Below are positions 50,201 to 56,167 of a stretch of DNA of 64,000 bases, one piece after another (within the stretch, counting starts at the first letter, position 1; every line of letters begins with the position of its first letter). Made by a program: the position numbers and the translations under genes. The stretch is from assembly GCA_026225255.1 (NCBI GenBank), contig JAMFSJ010000033.1, positions 62,001 to 126,000 of the forward strand, read 5' to 3'. The notes under the pieces are model-generated. The model made no database searches and had not been told where the DNA came from. It saw only the letters and a program-made list of their open reading frames with translations. The DNA comes from Methylacidimicrobium fagopyrum. GTDB lineage: Bacteria > Verrucomicrobiota > Verrucomicrobiia > Limisphaerales > UBA11358.

Positions 50201-50372
50201 TCCAGATCGCATCGTTCCAACTTGCCCCCGTGCCTTGTGACGTAATGGTCGTGAGATTCGCCGCCCGGCTCGAGGTCAGGGCCAACCAAAGAATCGCGCC
50301 GAGAAGGAAGCTGGCCCGGTAAGGAAATGTTGCCCACGCTAGTTTCCGGATGGATACATCGGTTTTTTTCAT
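44232..50372 (-). CDS. Giant surface protein with CotH-kinase-like and lamin-tail domains
   Basis: A 2046-residue exported protein. A signal segment (about 17-38) leads an autotransporter-like beta region (about 60-330), then an Ig-like domain with HYQWQKGTN (about 345-430) and two SbsA-type Ig domains (about 440-630). A first lamin-tail domain (VVINEFLAANTS, near 640) and a chitobiase C-terminal-like module (TLLYTTDGSVPS) come before a CotH-like domain (about 925-1290: GLQIQGGSQR, PGKNAKHSFRVSFK, NLYLNGIYWGIHYVHERPD, VWDAEHTL). Three further lamin-tail domains begin near 1447 (RITELMYNP), 1604 (VLNEIMADN) and 1749 (AINEWFTTG), followed by a final beta sandwich. CotH-family domains can act as atypical kinases of secreted proteins in spore coats; whether this one is active cannot be judged. 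A surface scaffold role is likely. Confidence 0.8.
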   Translation of the reverse strand: MKKTDVSIRKLAWATFPYRASFLLGAILWLALTSSRAANLTTITSQGTGASWNDAIWKTNGTGTALMPVSANTYECVSNGIAFGNNTGNTRIRNPTGGGLTTFPGASLTLDTNAEIRFKTATNLLLNFPGVSSNPGLILKGGVLNAGDDAIFVITGKVQVASQSYIAPADGGGGAVQPLRGFNFTGQLSGSGPLVIFNAGTTVAQQISGTSNTFSGKWMVKAGWLLGVTVNSLGTNDITIDPSFVLPLSTNIVNVAGPALLEVNYDLNSAGRLTLTNGGVINLHQNCIFSSVKISGATLIAGTHPYAELAANFPNNFATGGSGNLIVQPYGPPPLIAPSIATQPISVTLNLSNSTQLVTSVSGSSPLHYQWQKGTNNLYVNVINSGDVSGSGSNILTFTNVVLADAADYRLIVTNSVGAATSQVATVTVLLPVTNFNPAIFQLNPAAGATVSTLTQLQVTFNKTVTGVDAEDLLIGGNPANFVSGSGSNYVFTFTQPPSGSIFISWDMDSGITDLAGNQFDNSGSWAYTLIDNIAPTIISTLPTAGATVGNLTQAQVNFSEVVTGVNASALLINGVAATNVSGSGIGPYVFQFPQPASGNVQFSWAPGQNIQDVAANLFGGSGWTALLSPAVNAAALTNVVINEFLAANTSPNGLVDEDGLLDSWIEIYNRGTTAVNLAGWSLTDDATQPAQWTFPATNLAAGSYLVVFASGANRQIPGANLHTNFKLAASTNYLGLYDAGFPPHVVSEYAPAYPEQRNNISYGLDNNGVPGYFAQPTPGGPNGFSTITGVVAPLTVSVGSGFFSQPTNVTLTTATPGATLLYTTDGSVPSISGSVTNGNIYTGPINITNTTAFRAAAWAPNLLPTLTVSATYLFPENIIRQPNNPTGYPVGNVWTPTPTNIETGSRAYYEMDPTIVNDPQYTNLVRTGLVSIPTMSIIVPIPDLFDPNTGIYTHPEAHSNDGGDDEWERACSMELIFPDGSAGTQINCGLQIQGGSQRQPGKNAKHSFRVSFKSIYGPGKFKFPMYADSPVTSFNTFVLDGGINYWWHYVGSSVPTDQRFRAQCVRDQFTSDLMLAMGNASFHGQFYNLYLNGIYWGIHYVHERPDNDFAASYFGGDDTGYDVIKNTADGTELLTGDLNAWNTALALSNTGLTNNAQYEQLQQYVDVDNLIDYMIVQHWTGDDDWPQHNWYLIRPRAAGGTFKFIVWDAEHTLKDVNENVTTANATGSPAQIYNALRNNAEFKLRFADHLQKHYSIGGVLYTDPANPIPDPAHPERNVPAAFYLKRINEINSAIVDESARWGGYLLTTNYTRNDHWLRELNNLLGYTNNPGNTTNYFPLRSAKVWNQYKTIGLVPNNGAPTFNQPGGNVPAGFTLTMSNPNAGGILYYTTNGTDPRVYGSGAVTLGTLVYTNGMPVVLTSSMNVQARVLNGTWSALSAGNFTVGSLGVPLRITELMYNPIGGSSYEFLEVQNIGATPLDVSGFSFVGITFVFPNGTIIQPGAVLVLANNGSPTDFASRYPGVTVLGYYSGNLNNGGERVAILDHNGEVVTEVTYNNKAGWPTAADGGGYSLELIDPYGDLNSPANWRASTAPNGTPGLPPVTPTTGDIVLNEIMADNQTAVTNGNDFPDWLEIWNRGTNSVSLANWSLSDGGNARSFVFPGGTTIAAGGYLVVWCDTDNAAPGLHTGFALSRSGENIFLYDPNTNRVDAVSFGQQVADLSLGRINDAWQLTQPTPKAPNLAATLAATTNVAINEWFTTGATNWIELFNRASNAPVALQGTYLATSNSLFRIGALSFLPPRGFLQLFADQLPGPDHADLSLTATSNTIVFYDDTAAEIDRINYGTQTNGISEGRFPDGTTNIFFMPSPTPGAANVIPNNAPVLAVITNKLIYLGQTVQFTATATDPDSWYQTLTFSLTNSPAGANLVPVTGSFTWTATNIFAPSTNSFTIRVTDNGTPPASDAKTFSVIVQPPLQFASITANGNVVNFTFASLLGQTYQLEYKNNLSDPQWTLLGTPVAGTGGPLALNDNSPLPMQRFYRLVVTAQ

Positions 50373-50550
50373 TCGTTAAACAACCGATCCATACCGAAAG
50401 ACCTCGGGTGAGAAATCTCAAAAAGCTGAGACGGGCTGGAATGGATGGGTGCCAGTCAAATTAACCGGATTTTTCCAATTGGCAATTAAATCTCCCAAGC
50501 GAGGGTGCCAATTGCACACTTAACGGCGCACGTCGGCTTTGAATAACGCG

Positions 50551-50943
50551 CTAGTAGCTCAAAGTCTGGACGCCGCCCCAGCGGATAATTTTGTGGTCGC
50601 GTGTGATCAGAATGAATCTGTTCGTCAAGGCTGCCGCCACAATCAACTGGTCAGCGGGATCTTCAGTTTCCAATCCTTGCTGTGTCAGCTTACACGATTG
50701 ATCGGCGATTTCGGGAGTGATCGTTAAGACAGTGATATTTTTCTTGAGAGCCGTTTGGATCCATTCAAGTGGCGGCAGGCTTAAACGCAATGTTTCGTGC
50801 TCAACCACTTTGCAAATTTCCCAGAACGAAACGTCCAATAAGAAAAGTGATGTGTTTTCTTCGCCGATGAAACGGGCCGCAGGTTTAAGTTTGCCGCCCG
50901 AGACGAGTCATTTCTAAGCGTTCGTATCATGCAAACAGCTCAC
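50551..50943 (-). pseudogene. VapC-family PIN-domain toxin, broken by two stop codons
   Basis: The C-terminal two thirds read as a PIN-domain toxin: FLLDVSFWEICKVVEH, the acidic ETEDPADQLIVAAALT and RFILITRDHKIIRWGG. Following the same frame upstream to a GTG that overlaps the antitoxin stop (50943), the translation is SCLHDTNA-stop-K-stop-LVSGGKLKPAA. That is the usual (L)LDTHALLWLVSGG start of VapC with His changed to Asn and two codons changed to TAG (50914-50916) and TGA (50908-50910). The catalytic N-terminal Asp is therefore separated from the rest. A product from a downstream TTG (50838) would lack this residue. Judged inactive. The antitoxin gene just before it still looks whole. Confidence 0.75.
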
Positions 50944-51146
50944 TGCATGGCCTTCCATTTTACCTTTGGCTTGCCGGAATCTTGAAAAATCGAACCGCGC
51001 AGGCAGCCATAAAGCGCACCTTGCCCACCTTTTTTAGTCAGGATATATTCTGATTTGCTGCGGCGAATGATTACTTTTTCGCCCCGATCAGCGGCGGAAA
51101 AAACGCGTTCTGGGGAACGGTGAAGAATGGTCGCAGTCGCAGTCAT
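50940..51146 (-). CDS. Phd/YefM-like antitoxin of a decayed vapBC-type pair
   Basis: A 68-residue protein. The ATG at 51146 was chosen (MTATATILHRSPERVF) because Phd-type antitoxins begin with such a short helix-forming segment; an upstream TTG at 51182 would overlap the preceding gene. The body has RGEKVIIRRSKSEYILTKK, the usual DNA-binding fold of this family, and a C-terminal toxin-binding tail (LRGSIFQDSGKPKVKW). Its last bases overlap the start of the broken vapC gene. With no active toxin it may persist by chance or act as a stray repressor. Confidence 0.6.
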   Translation of the reverse strand: MTATATILHRSPERVFSAADRGEKVIIRRSKSEYILTKKGGQGALYGCLRGSIFQDSGKPKVKWKAMQ

Positions 51147-51178
51147 CAGCCAAACAGTATGATTGAGCTGATCGACCG

Positions 51179-51700
51179 TCAATTGCCAAGCTCGGCAAAC
51201 GAAACATCCACCTGCAAGTCCGCGGCGATCTTTTCCAGATCGCGTTTCAGCGCGGCAAGATCACAAGTGGTGGGCAATTGCAAACGAGCGCTGGCTTTGA
51301 ATAATGTTTCACCGGACATGGGGGCGCTGACGACTTCGCTGGAAAATTCTTCGACATTCACCTGCGCCCGGGCCAACGCGCTGGTGATATCGCGGACGAT
51401 GCCCGGACGATCGGAACCGATGATCTCAAATTGCGTCTGGCGGACGGGTGCTGCGGTAATTTTGGTTTCGCCCGAACGAACGGCGACATTCAGACCGGAA
51501 ATTGTTTGTAGGGCCGCCAGCAAAGCCGATTGTTTCTCCGCCGGAACTTCGATGCGCAGAATCCCCGCAAATTCGCCGCCGAGATGACACATGCGACTTT
51601 CCAGCCAGTTGCCGCCGTGTTCCGCCACAATGCGGGCGACGGATTCAACCAGACCGGTGCGGTCCGCACCGATTATAGTCATCACTAGGGGAATTGGCAT
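51179..51700 (-). CDS. ACT-domain protein resembling GcvR
   Basis: A 173-residue cytoplasmic protein made of two ACT domains. The first (about 4-75) starts PLVMTIIGADRTGLVESVARI and the second (about 90-160) contains FEIIGSDRPGIVRDITSAL. Tandem ACT domains of this length are found in GcvR, the regulator of the glycine cleavage system, and in other amino-acid sensors. It has no DNA-binding domain. The ligand is unknown, perhaps an amino acid. It lies between an antitoxin gene and a DUF1232-like gene on the same strand, with gaps of 32 and 11 bases, so it may be co-transcribed with them. Confidence 0.75.
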   Translation of the reverse strand: MPIPLVMTIIGADRTGLVESVARIVAEHGGNWLESRMCHLGGEFAGILRIEVPAEKQSALLAALQTISGLNVAVRSGETKITAAPVRQTQFEIIGSDRPGIVRDITSALARAQVNVEEFSSEVVSAPMSGETLFKASARLQLPTTCDLAALKRDLEKIAADLQVDVSFAELGN

Positions 51701-51711
51701 GATCGGAAAAC

Positions 51712-52116
51712 TTAAGGTTGGCTGGTGATCTTCTCCCAGCTGATTCCTTGAGCGCTGGCGTAGACGGCGAAGGCTTTTTCGTTTTGGATCAATACCGCGC
51801 GCACGACGCTGGAATTATCCGCGCCGCCCAATTCCAAAACGCTTTCGGGAAGAATGCTTATTTTTTTATGCGCGAAGAGCAAGGCGAACACCGCTTGCGC
51901 CACCGCCGTGTAAGGCAGTTCTTTGTAAGCGCCTTCAACCGCGTCCTCAACGGCGTCGGTGAGAAACTCGAGTTGGTCCACCAAGTGGGGAAATTTCGGC
52001 GCATTAATCTGCGTGAATTCCAATTTCCATTGCGGCAATTGACGCAAAACTTTTTCCGCCAGCCCCGGTGTAATGCTAGCGGCCCCACTGTTCACAAACT
52101 TGGCGATCTCGGACAT
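51712..52116 (-). CDS. DUF1232/YkvA-like protein
   Basis: A 134-residue protein. The ATG at 52116 (MSEIAKFVNSG) was preferred to one nine codons upstream, since the N-terminal pattern KFVNSGAASITPGLAEKVLRQLP resembles YkvA-family proteins from that point. The core LPYTAVAQAVFALLFAHKKIS corresponds to the ALLY-type segment of DUF1232, but the usual PIDLIPD signature is replaced by ISILPES. A degenerate member is therefore likely; the function of the family is unknown. Confidence 0.5.
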   Translation of the reverse strand: MSEIAKFVNSGAASITPGLAEKVLRQLPQWKLEFTQINAPKFPHLVDQLEFLTDAVEDAVEGAYKELPYTAVAQAVFALLFAHKKISILPESVLELGGADNSSVVRAVLIQNEKAFAVYASAQGISWEKITSQP

Positions 52117-52176
52117 GACGGCAATGTAGAAAAACCAGTGCAAACGTCAAAGTGAAATTGTGAAGTAAAATGCCGG

Positions 52177-52336
52177 TGGGTGGCACAAGCGTCTCGCTTG
52201 TAAAATCCGGCGTCCCGCCGGATTTCGTTTTTGGCTTGGCTGGGTCAAGGCTGCGCGGCCATCGGAAAATATCCACGCCGATAAACGGTTTTGGGCGGGA
52301 CGCCCGAAACGACAGGCTGGAGGCCTGTGCCACCCA
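52177..52336. repeat. 160-base interspersed inverted-repeat element, copy 1
   Basis: The outer arms GGGTGGCACAAGCGTCTCGC and GCTGGAGGCCTGTGCCACCC are complementary with some mismatches, and an inner pair around AATCCGGCGTCCCGCCGGATT forms its own hairpin. A copy with the same arms and inner hairpin occurs at 55979-56135. Together with the 24-bp palindrome right after it, this fills the 306-base gap between the DUF1232-like gene and the first oxidoreductase gene. Confidence 0.75.
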
Positions 52337-52342
52337 GAACTT

Positions 52343-52413
52343 CGGAGCGCCGATCTCCTGATCGGCTCGATGTTCACTTCCATCAGCCTGCCGATCAGGA
52401 GATCGGCGCTCCG
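52343..52413. repeat. Perfect 24-bp inverted repeat
   Basis: Bases 52343-52366 and 52390-52413 are exact reverse complements (arm begins CGGAGCGCCGATCTCCTGAT) around a 23-base loop. It lies just after the stop of the oxidoreductase gene on the - strand, so it may act as a terminator, but its length and perfection suggest a young mobile or repeat element. Confidence 0.8.
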
Positions 52414-52422
52414 GCCAAACCG

Positions 52423-53820
52423 TCACGCAATCCCCGCCTGTTTCAACACCAACTCAAAATCATATTCCGGTTTGCGCGCGACGCGGGAACGCATTTTGTT
52501 CGCGGCTTTATCATGCACAAACATCTCCGTGGCTGCATCCCACGTCAGTTTACGTTTCAACTTCATGCCGATCCACGCGGCGGCGCAGGCTTCAAGGCTG
52601 CGCGCAGATTGCTGGATGGGCGCGATCGGCTGTTGGTTAGCCAGAATGCTTTCCAACCAGTTGCCGTGATGATTCTTGCTCGGCATCCAGCGGACGGCGT
52701 TGCCGTCCAGCGGCGAAAGAATTTTCGGATCGCTCGCCAGCAGCGGTGGCAATTTTTTGGTGCTGTCGGCGTCCGTGAATTCTTCCGGACTGCGCGTGCA
52801 AAACACCCAGCCTTCATCGCCTTCAAAACGGATGCCATTGGGAAATTTATTATCCATGATGAGCTGCACCTTTTTCGGATACGCCATCTCTACGTGATAC
52901 GTCGTGTGCACTGTCCATGCATCGTGCCGCATGAATTGGGCATGTGCTTCCACCGTCAGTGGACCGCCGAGTTCCTGCGCCATCGCCCATTGCGCGATGT
53001 CCACGTGATGCGCGCCCCAATTCGTGATCATGCCCAGACCGAAATCTTCCGTCGTGATCCAGCCGGGCCGACCTTCTACGTCGTCTTGCGGATGCACGCG
53101 CAGTTCCATGTAAGGCTGCTCCGGCGCGGAACCGAGCCAACGTTCGTAATCAAAATTGGGCGGCACCGGCATCGCCGCGGGCGCGTGACCGCTAGGTTTA
53201 TCGAGGCCGACGCCGATCTTGATCGTCTTTAATTGGCCGATGCGTCCATTGCGGACGGCTTCGCTCGCGGCGCGAAAACTTTTCCACGGTTTCTCGGAAC
53301 GTTGCTGCGAACCGGTCTGCAAAATAATTTTCTTCGCCTCGACCGCGCGGCGCAGACCGATCGCCTCGGCGATGGAATACGTCACCGGTTTCTGGACGTA
53401 AACGTGTTTGCCGGCGATGGCGGCCTTGATCGCGAGCAAGGCATGCGAATGATCCGGCACGGTGATGACGACGGCGTCAATTTCCGGCGACGCCAAAATG
53501 TCGTGGTAATCGTGAAAGGTTTTGACGTTCACGTCCGTCTCGCCCTGGCTGCGATAATAATCCTCCACCATCTGCTTGCCGGCAGCGACGCGTTTGGTAT
53601 CCAGATCGCACACGGCCACGATACGCGCGAGCGGTTGCGTCATGACATTGCCCAGATCGCTGCGCCCCATGCGCCCGCAGCCGATCTGCGCGACCTGAAT
53701 TTTTTTATTCGGCGCGTCCGCCCCGAACAACCGCGCGGGCACAATGCTCGGCAAAATCGCCAAGCCCGCGCTGCCGCGAACCACGGATTTCAGGAAACTG
53801 CGACGGGTTTGATTAATCAT
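52423..53820 (-). CDS. Tat-exported Gfo/Idh/MocA-family oxidoreductase, copy 1
   Basis: A 465-residue protein with a twin-arginine signal (TRRSFLKSVVRG followed by a hydrophobic stretch ending PARLFGA). A Rossmann domain follows (VAQIGCGRMGRSDLGNVM, IVAVCDLDTKRV), and the C-terminal domain is typical of the family. The conserved EKP at the active site is QKP here (YVQKPVTYSIAEA), with Lys still present. Such enzymes oxidise or reduce sugar derivatives with a tightly held NAD(P); exported ones are abundant in Verrucomicrobia and Planctomycetes. With the sister gene and DUF1080 protein downstream it may form an extracytoplasmic 3-keto-sugar pathway. Gene length is normal. Confidence 0.85.
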   Translation of the reverse strand: MINQTRRSFLKSVVRGSAGLAILPSIVPARLFGADAPNKKIQVAQIGCGRMGRSDLGNVMTQPLARIVAVCDLDTKRVAAGKQMVEDYYRSQGETDVNVKTFHDYHDILASPEIDAVVITVPDHSHALLAIKAAIAGKHVYVQKPVTYSIAEAIGLRRAVEAKKIILQTGSQQRSEKPWKSFRAASEAVRNGRIGQLKTIKIGVGLDKPSGHAPAAMPVPPNFDYERWLGSAPEQPYMELRVHPQDDVEGRPGWITTEDFGLGMITNWGAHHVDIAQWAMAQELGGPLTVEAHAQFMRHDAWTVHTTYHVEMAYPKKVQLIMDNKFPNGIRFEGDEGWVFCTRSPEEFTDADSTKKLPPLLASDPKILSPLDGNAVRWMPSKNHHGNWLESILANQQPIAPIQQSARSLEACAAAWIGMKLKRKLTWDAATEMFVHDKAANKMRSRVARKPEYDFELVLKQAGIA

Positions 53821-53853
53821 GCGATTTACGATTTACGCGCCGAAGGGAAAAAT

Positions 53854-53957
53854 GTGCTGCCGACATTTTGTCGGCAGTCAGTTGCAAGCGACGCGTTCTT
53901 CTGCCGACAAAATGTCGGTAGCACTTTATAGTGGCCCGGGCGTTCTGCCCGGGCCAC
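53854..53957. repeat. Nested inverted repeats after the small uncharacterised gene
   Basis: GTGCTGCCGACATTTTGTCG (53854-53873, continued to 53877) pairs with CTGCCGACAAAATGTCGGTAGCAC (53901-53924) with one mismatch, and each arm is itself palindromic. Next to it GTGGCCCGGGC/GCCCGGGCCAC (53931-53941 and 53947-53957) forms a perfect 11-bp hairpin, 31 bases beyond the stop of the gene at 53989. This fills most of the 168-base gap and may end transcription. Confidence 0.7.
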
Positions 53958-53988
53958 TGCGGCAACGAATTTAAGAAAAGGATACGGA

Positions 53989-54414
53989 TTAAACAATGTC
54001 ATTTGGGAATGGAATTGGTTGGAACATCGCATGAGCCTCCGGACTTAATTTTTTTGGAGGCTCAAGGTTAGGTAAAATCTGTTCGACGAATGGCTCAATA
54101 AACTGCTCAAGGCGGTGCTCCTCTGCCTTTGAAGGCTTATGAGAAACAGTGGACTGGATATTGAGCGAAGGTGCTGCAAACACAGAGAGAACAGAGATTA
54201 AAATCTGTCTTTTTGTGCCGTATCGACAATAAATAGTAAGTTGCCCATCGTAGCGGTTAAAGAATGCCTCCGGCCCATGTTTGCCATTAGCAAGACGAAC
54301 ATTAGTAAGTTCCTGAATCCAATTGGATGGAACGCCAGACACAATTGTTTTTACATCACGCACAGAAAGACCGTGTGTTGGATCACCGTTAATTTTATCT
54401 GCGCGAATTTTCAT
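53989..54414 (-). CDS. Uncharacterised small protein
   Basis: A 141-residue protein with no signal peptide and no recognised family. It is polar with several aromatic residues; features are NWIQELTNVRLANGKHGPEAFFNRYDG in the centre (partly hydrophobic) and a Pro-rich C-terminus (LEPPKKLSPEAHAMF). Its lower GC content compared with the two oxidoreductase genes around it, and its position between two members of one pathway, hint at an inserted gene. A DNA-binding or phage-type protein cannot be excluded, but no motif supports it. Confidence 0.5.
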   Translation of the reverse strand: MKIRADKINGDPTHGLSVRDVKTIVSGVPSNWIQELTNVRLANGKHGPEAFFNRYDGQLTIYCRYGTKRQILISVLSVFAAPSLNIQSTVSHKPSKAEEHRLEQFIEPFVEQILPNLEPPKKLSPEAHAMFQPIPFPNDIV

Positions 54415-54489
54415 TTAACACATGCGAATTGGTTCGCCCACCACTCTCCCCACCCACGCATCCGCGCGTCAATCGCATATCACAAATTG

Positions 54490-55938
54490 TCAGAGCAAAT
54501 AATATTGCTCCCAATCTTTGCGCGGCGGCACGCCGTTGAGCAGGCCGTTGGCGACTTTATGATTCGTGATTGTTTTTGTGTCGCGGTCGAATTCCAGCTT
54601 GGCATTCACGCGTTGGGCGATGACGCCGATGGCCATCGTCTGGCACAAAGGCCCGGCGACCGCGAATGGCGAACGGCATTTTTCTTTGCCCATGCATGCC
54701 AGCAGGAAGTTCTTGTGATGTTCCGACGTGCTTTTCGGCACGAACGGCAGGGACGACGCCATTTCCTTCGCCTTCGCTTCGGGAATGATTTTCAGCGTGG
54801 AACCATGCGAGCCGCCTTTGAACGTCAGGCCTTCGCCGTAAATCACTTTGCCGGGCGCGAGCGTTTTCGTTTCCAGCGAACCTTTAGACGGGGGCGGAAT
54901 ATTCGGGTCCACCACGGACGCGCCGAAATCTGAAGGCAACGGCGGCAGATTTTTCTGGCCGTCATACCACGTCAATTCCAATGGCGGCATGGTGCCGCGC
55001 GCCGGGAAGCGGAAGGCGAGCGTCGAGGCTTGCGGAAAAATATAGGGACTCCAACCATCCAGCTTCACGGCCTCAACTTCGGTCGGGAGGCCGAGGTGCA
55101 AAAATTCGTGCGCGGTGTCGAAGATGTGGGCACCCCAATCGCCGAGCGCGCCGTTGCCGAAATCGAACCACGAACGCCAGTCGCCGTTGCAATAGCCGAC
55201 GTTGTATTGATGTTCCTGCGCAGTCGCGAGCCACGTTTCCCAATCGAGCGTCGGTGGGATCGGCTGTTCGGGTAGCAGACCGGAAACTTTCATGCCATGC
55301 CAGCGGCGCGAGCCGTTCATGAACGCCGTGATCTTGGTGACGTTCTTGATGATGCCGGCTTCGGTCCACGCTTTGAATTGAAAATAGTTCGCCTCAGAAT
55401 GACCTTGATTGCCCATCTGCGCAGCGACGCCGTATTTCTTTTCCGCCGCCATCATCAGTTCGATCTGGCGGAAGCTGTGGCCCATCGGTTTTTCGGAATA
55501 AACATGTTTACCGAGCGACATCGCCAGCATCGCGATGGGGAAATGGGAAAAGTCCGGCGTGCCAACACACACGGCCTCGATGTCCTTGCCCATCTTGTCG
55601 AACATGACGCGGAAATCTTGGAAGCGCGGGACGTTGGGAAATTTTTTCAACACGGCCAAGGTGGCTTTGCTGCCCATGTCGGTGTCGCAGAACGCCACGA
55701 AGTTCGCGAGGCCCGAGGCATGGAGCGCCAACACATCTTCGCCGCCGCGATTACCAATGCCGCAACAGGCGATATTTACTTTTTGAACGGGAGTCACGGA
55801 TGGCGTTGCCGCATCATCTTGGGCCAACAACGTGCGCGGCGTGATGACGGAAAGCGTGCCGGTCGCCAGAATACCTTTCAGAAAGGAACGGCGGCGCATG
55901 GCGGCGTTGACGGAATTATTTTGGCGGGATGATTTCAT
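54490..55938 (-). CDS. Tat-exported Gfo/Idh/MocA-family oxidoreductase, copy 2
   Basis: A 482-residue protein with a twin-arginine signal (MRRRSFLKGILATGTLS) and a predicted cleavage near LLAQ. The Rossmann start is VNIACCGIGNRGGEDVLAL, and the active-site motif EKP is intact (HVYSEKPMGHSFRQIE). The C-terminal region has YVPFVPK-like and YYLL-type ends. It is a paralogue of the gene at 52423 but differs clearly in sequence. Expected role: NAD(P)-dependent oxidoreduction of a sugar or glycoside in the periplasm, cofactor carried through the Tat system. It is followed by the DUF1080 gene, and the order suggests oxidation at C3 of a glycoside then cleavage. Confidence 0.87.
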   Translation of the reverse strand: MKSSRQNNSVNAAMRRRSFLKGILATGTLSVITPRTLLAQDDAATPSVTPVQKVNIACCGIGNRGGEDVLALHASGLANFVAFCDTDMGSKATLAVLKKFPNVPRFQDFRVMFDKMGKDIEAVCVGTPDFSHFPIAMLAMSLGKHVYSEKPMGHSFRQIELMMAAEKKYGVAAQMGNQGHSEANYFQFKAWTEAGIIKNVTKITAFMNGSRRWHGMKVSGLLPEQPIPPTLDWETWLATAQEHQYNVGYCNGDWRSWFDFGNGALGDWGAHIFDTAHEFLHLGLPTEVEAVKLDGWSPYIFPQASTLAFRFPARGTMPPLELTWYDGQKNLPPLPSDFGASVVDPNIPPPSKGSLETKTLAPGKVIYGEGLTFKGGSHGSTLKIIPEAKAKEMASSLPFVPKSTSEHHKNFLLACMGKEKCRSPFAVAGPLCQTMAIGVIAQRVNAKLEFDRDTKTITNHKVANGLLNGVPPRKDWEQYYLL

Positions 55939-55978
55939 AGTTGGTGTGTCGTTAATTTTTAGGTGTGTCTTTAAATGA

Positions 55979-56135
55979 GTGGCACAGGCGTCCCGCCTGT
56001 AAAATTCGGCGTCTCGCCGAATTTCGTTTGTGATTCATAGCGGTCATGGGCATCAGCAAATCAAAAACATTCAGAGTCCCCAAACGGTTTCGGGTGCGAC
56101 GCCCGCAACGACAGGCCGGAGGCCTGTGCCACCCA
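55979..56135. repeat. Interspersed inverted-repeat element, copy 2
   Basis: It has the same outer arms (GTGGCACAGGCGTCCCGCC and GGCCGGAGGCCTGTGCCACC) and the same inner hairpin (AATTCGGCGTCTCGCCGAATT) as the element at 52177-52336, with a different middle. It lies in the 229-base gap between the second oxidoreductase gene and the DUF1080 gene. Confidence 0.75.
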
Positions 56136-56167
56136 GAATATTTTGAAAACACACTTTGGAGTTCATT

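Noticed and set aside
50373-50550. Possible riboswitch upstream of the CotH gene
   Set aside because: The leader region folds only into small stems, and I could not match it to any known riboswitch consensus.
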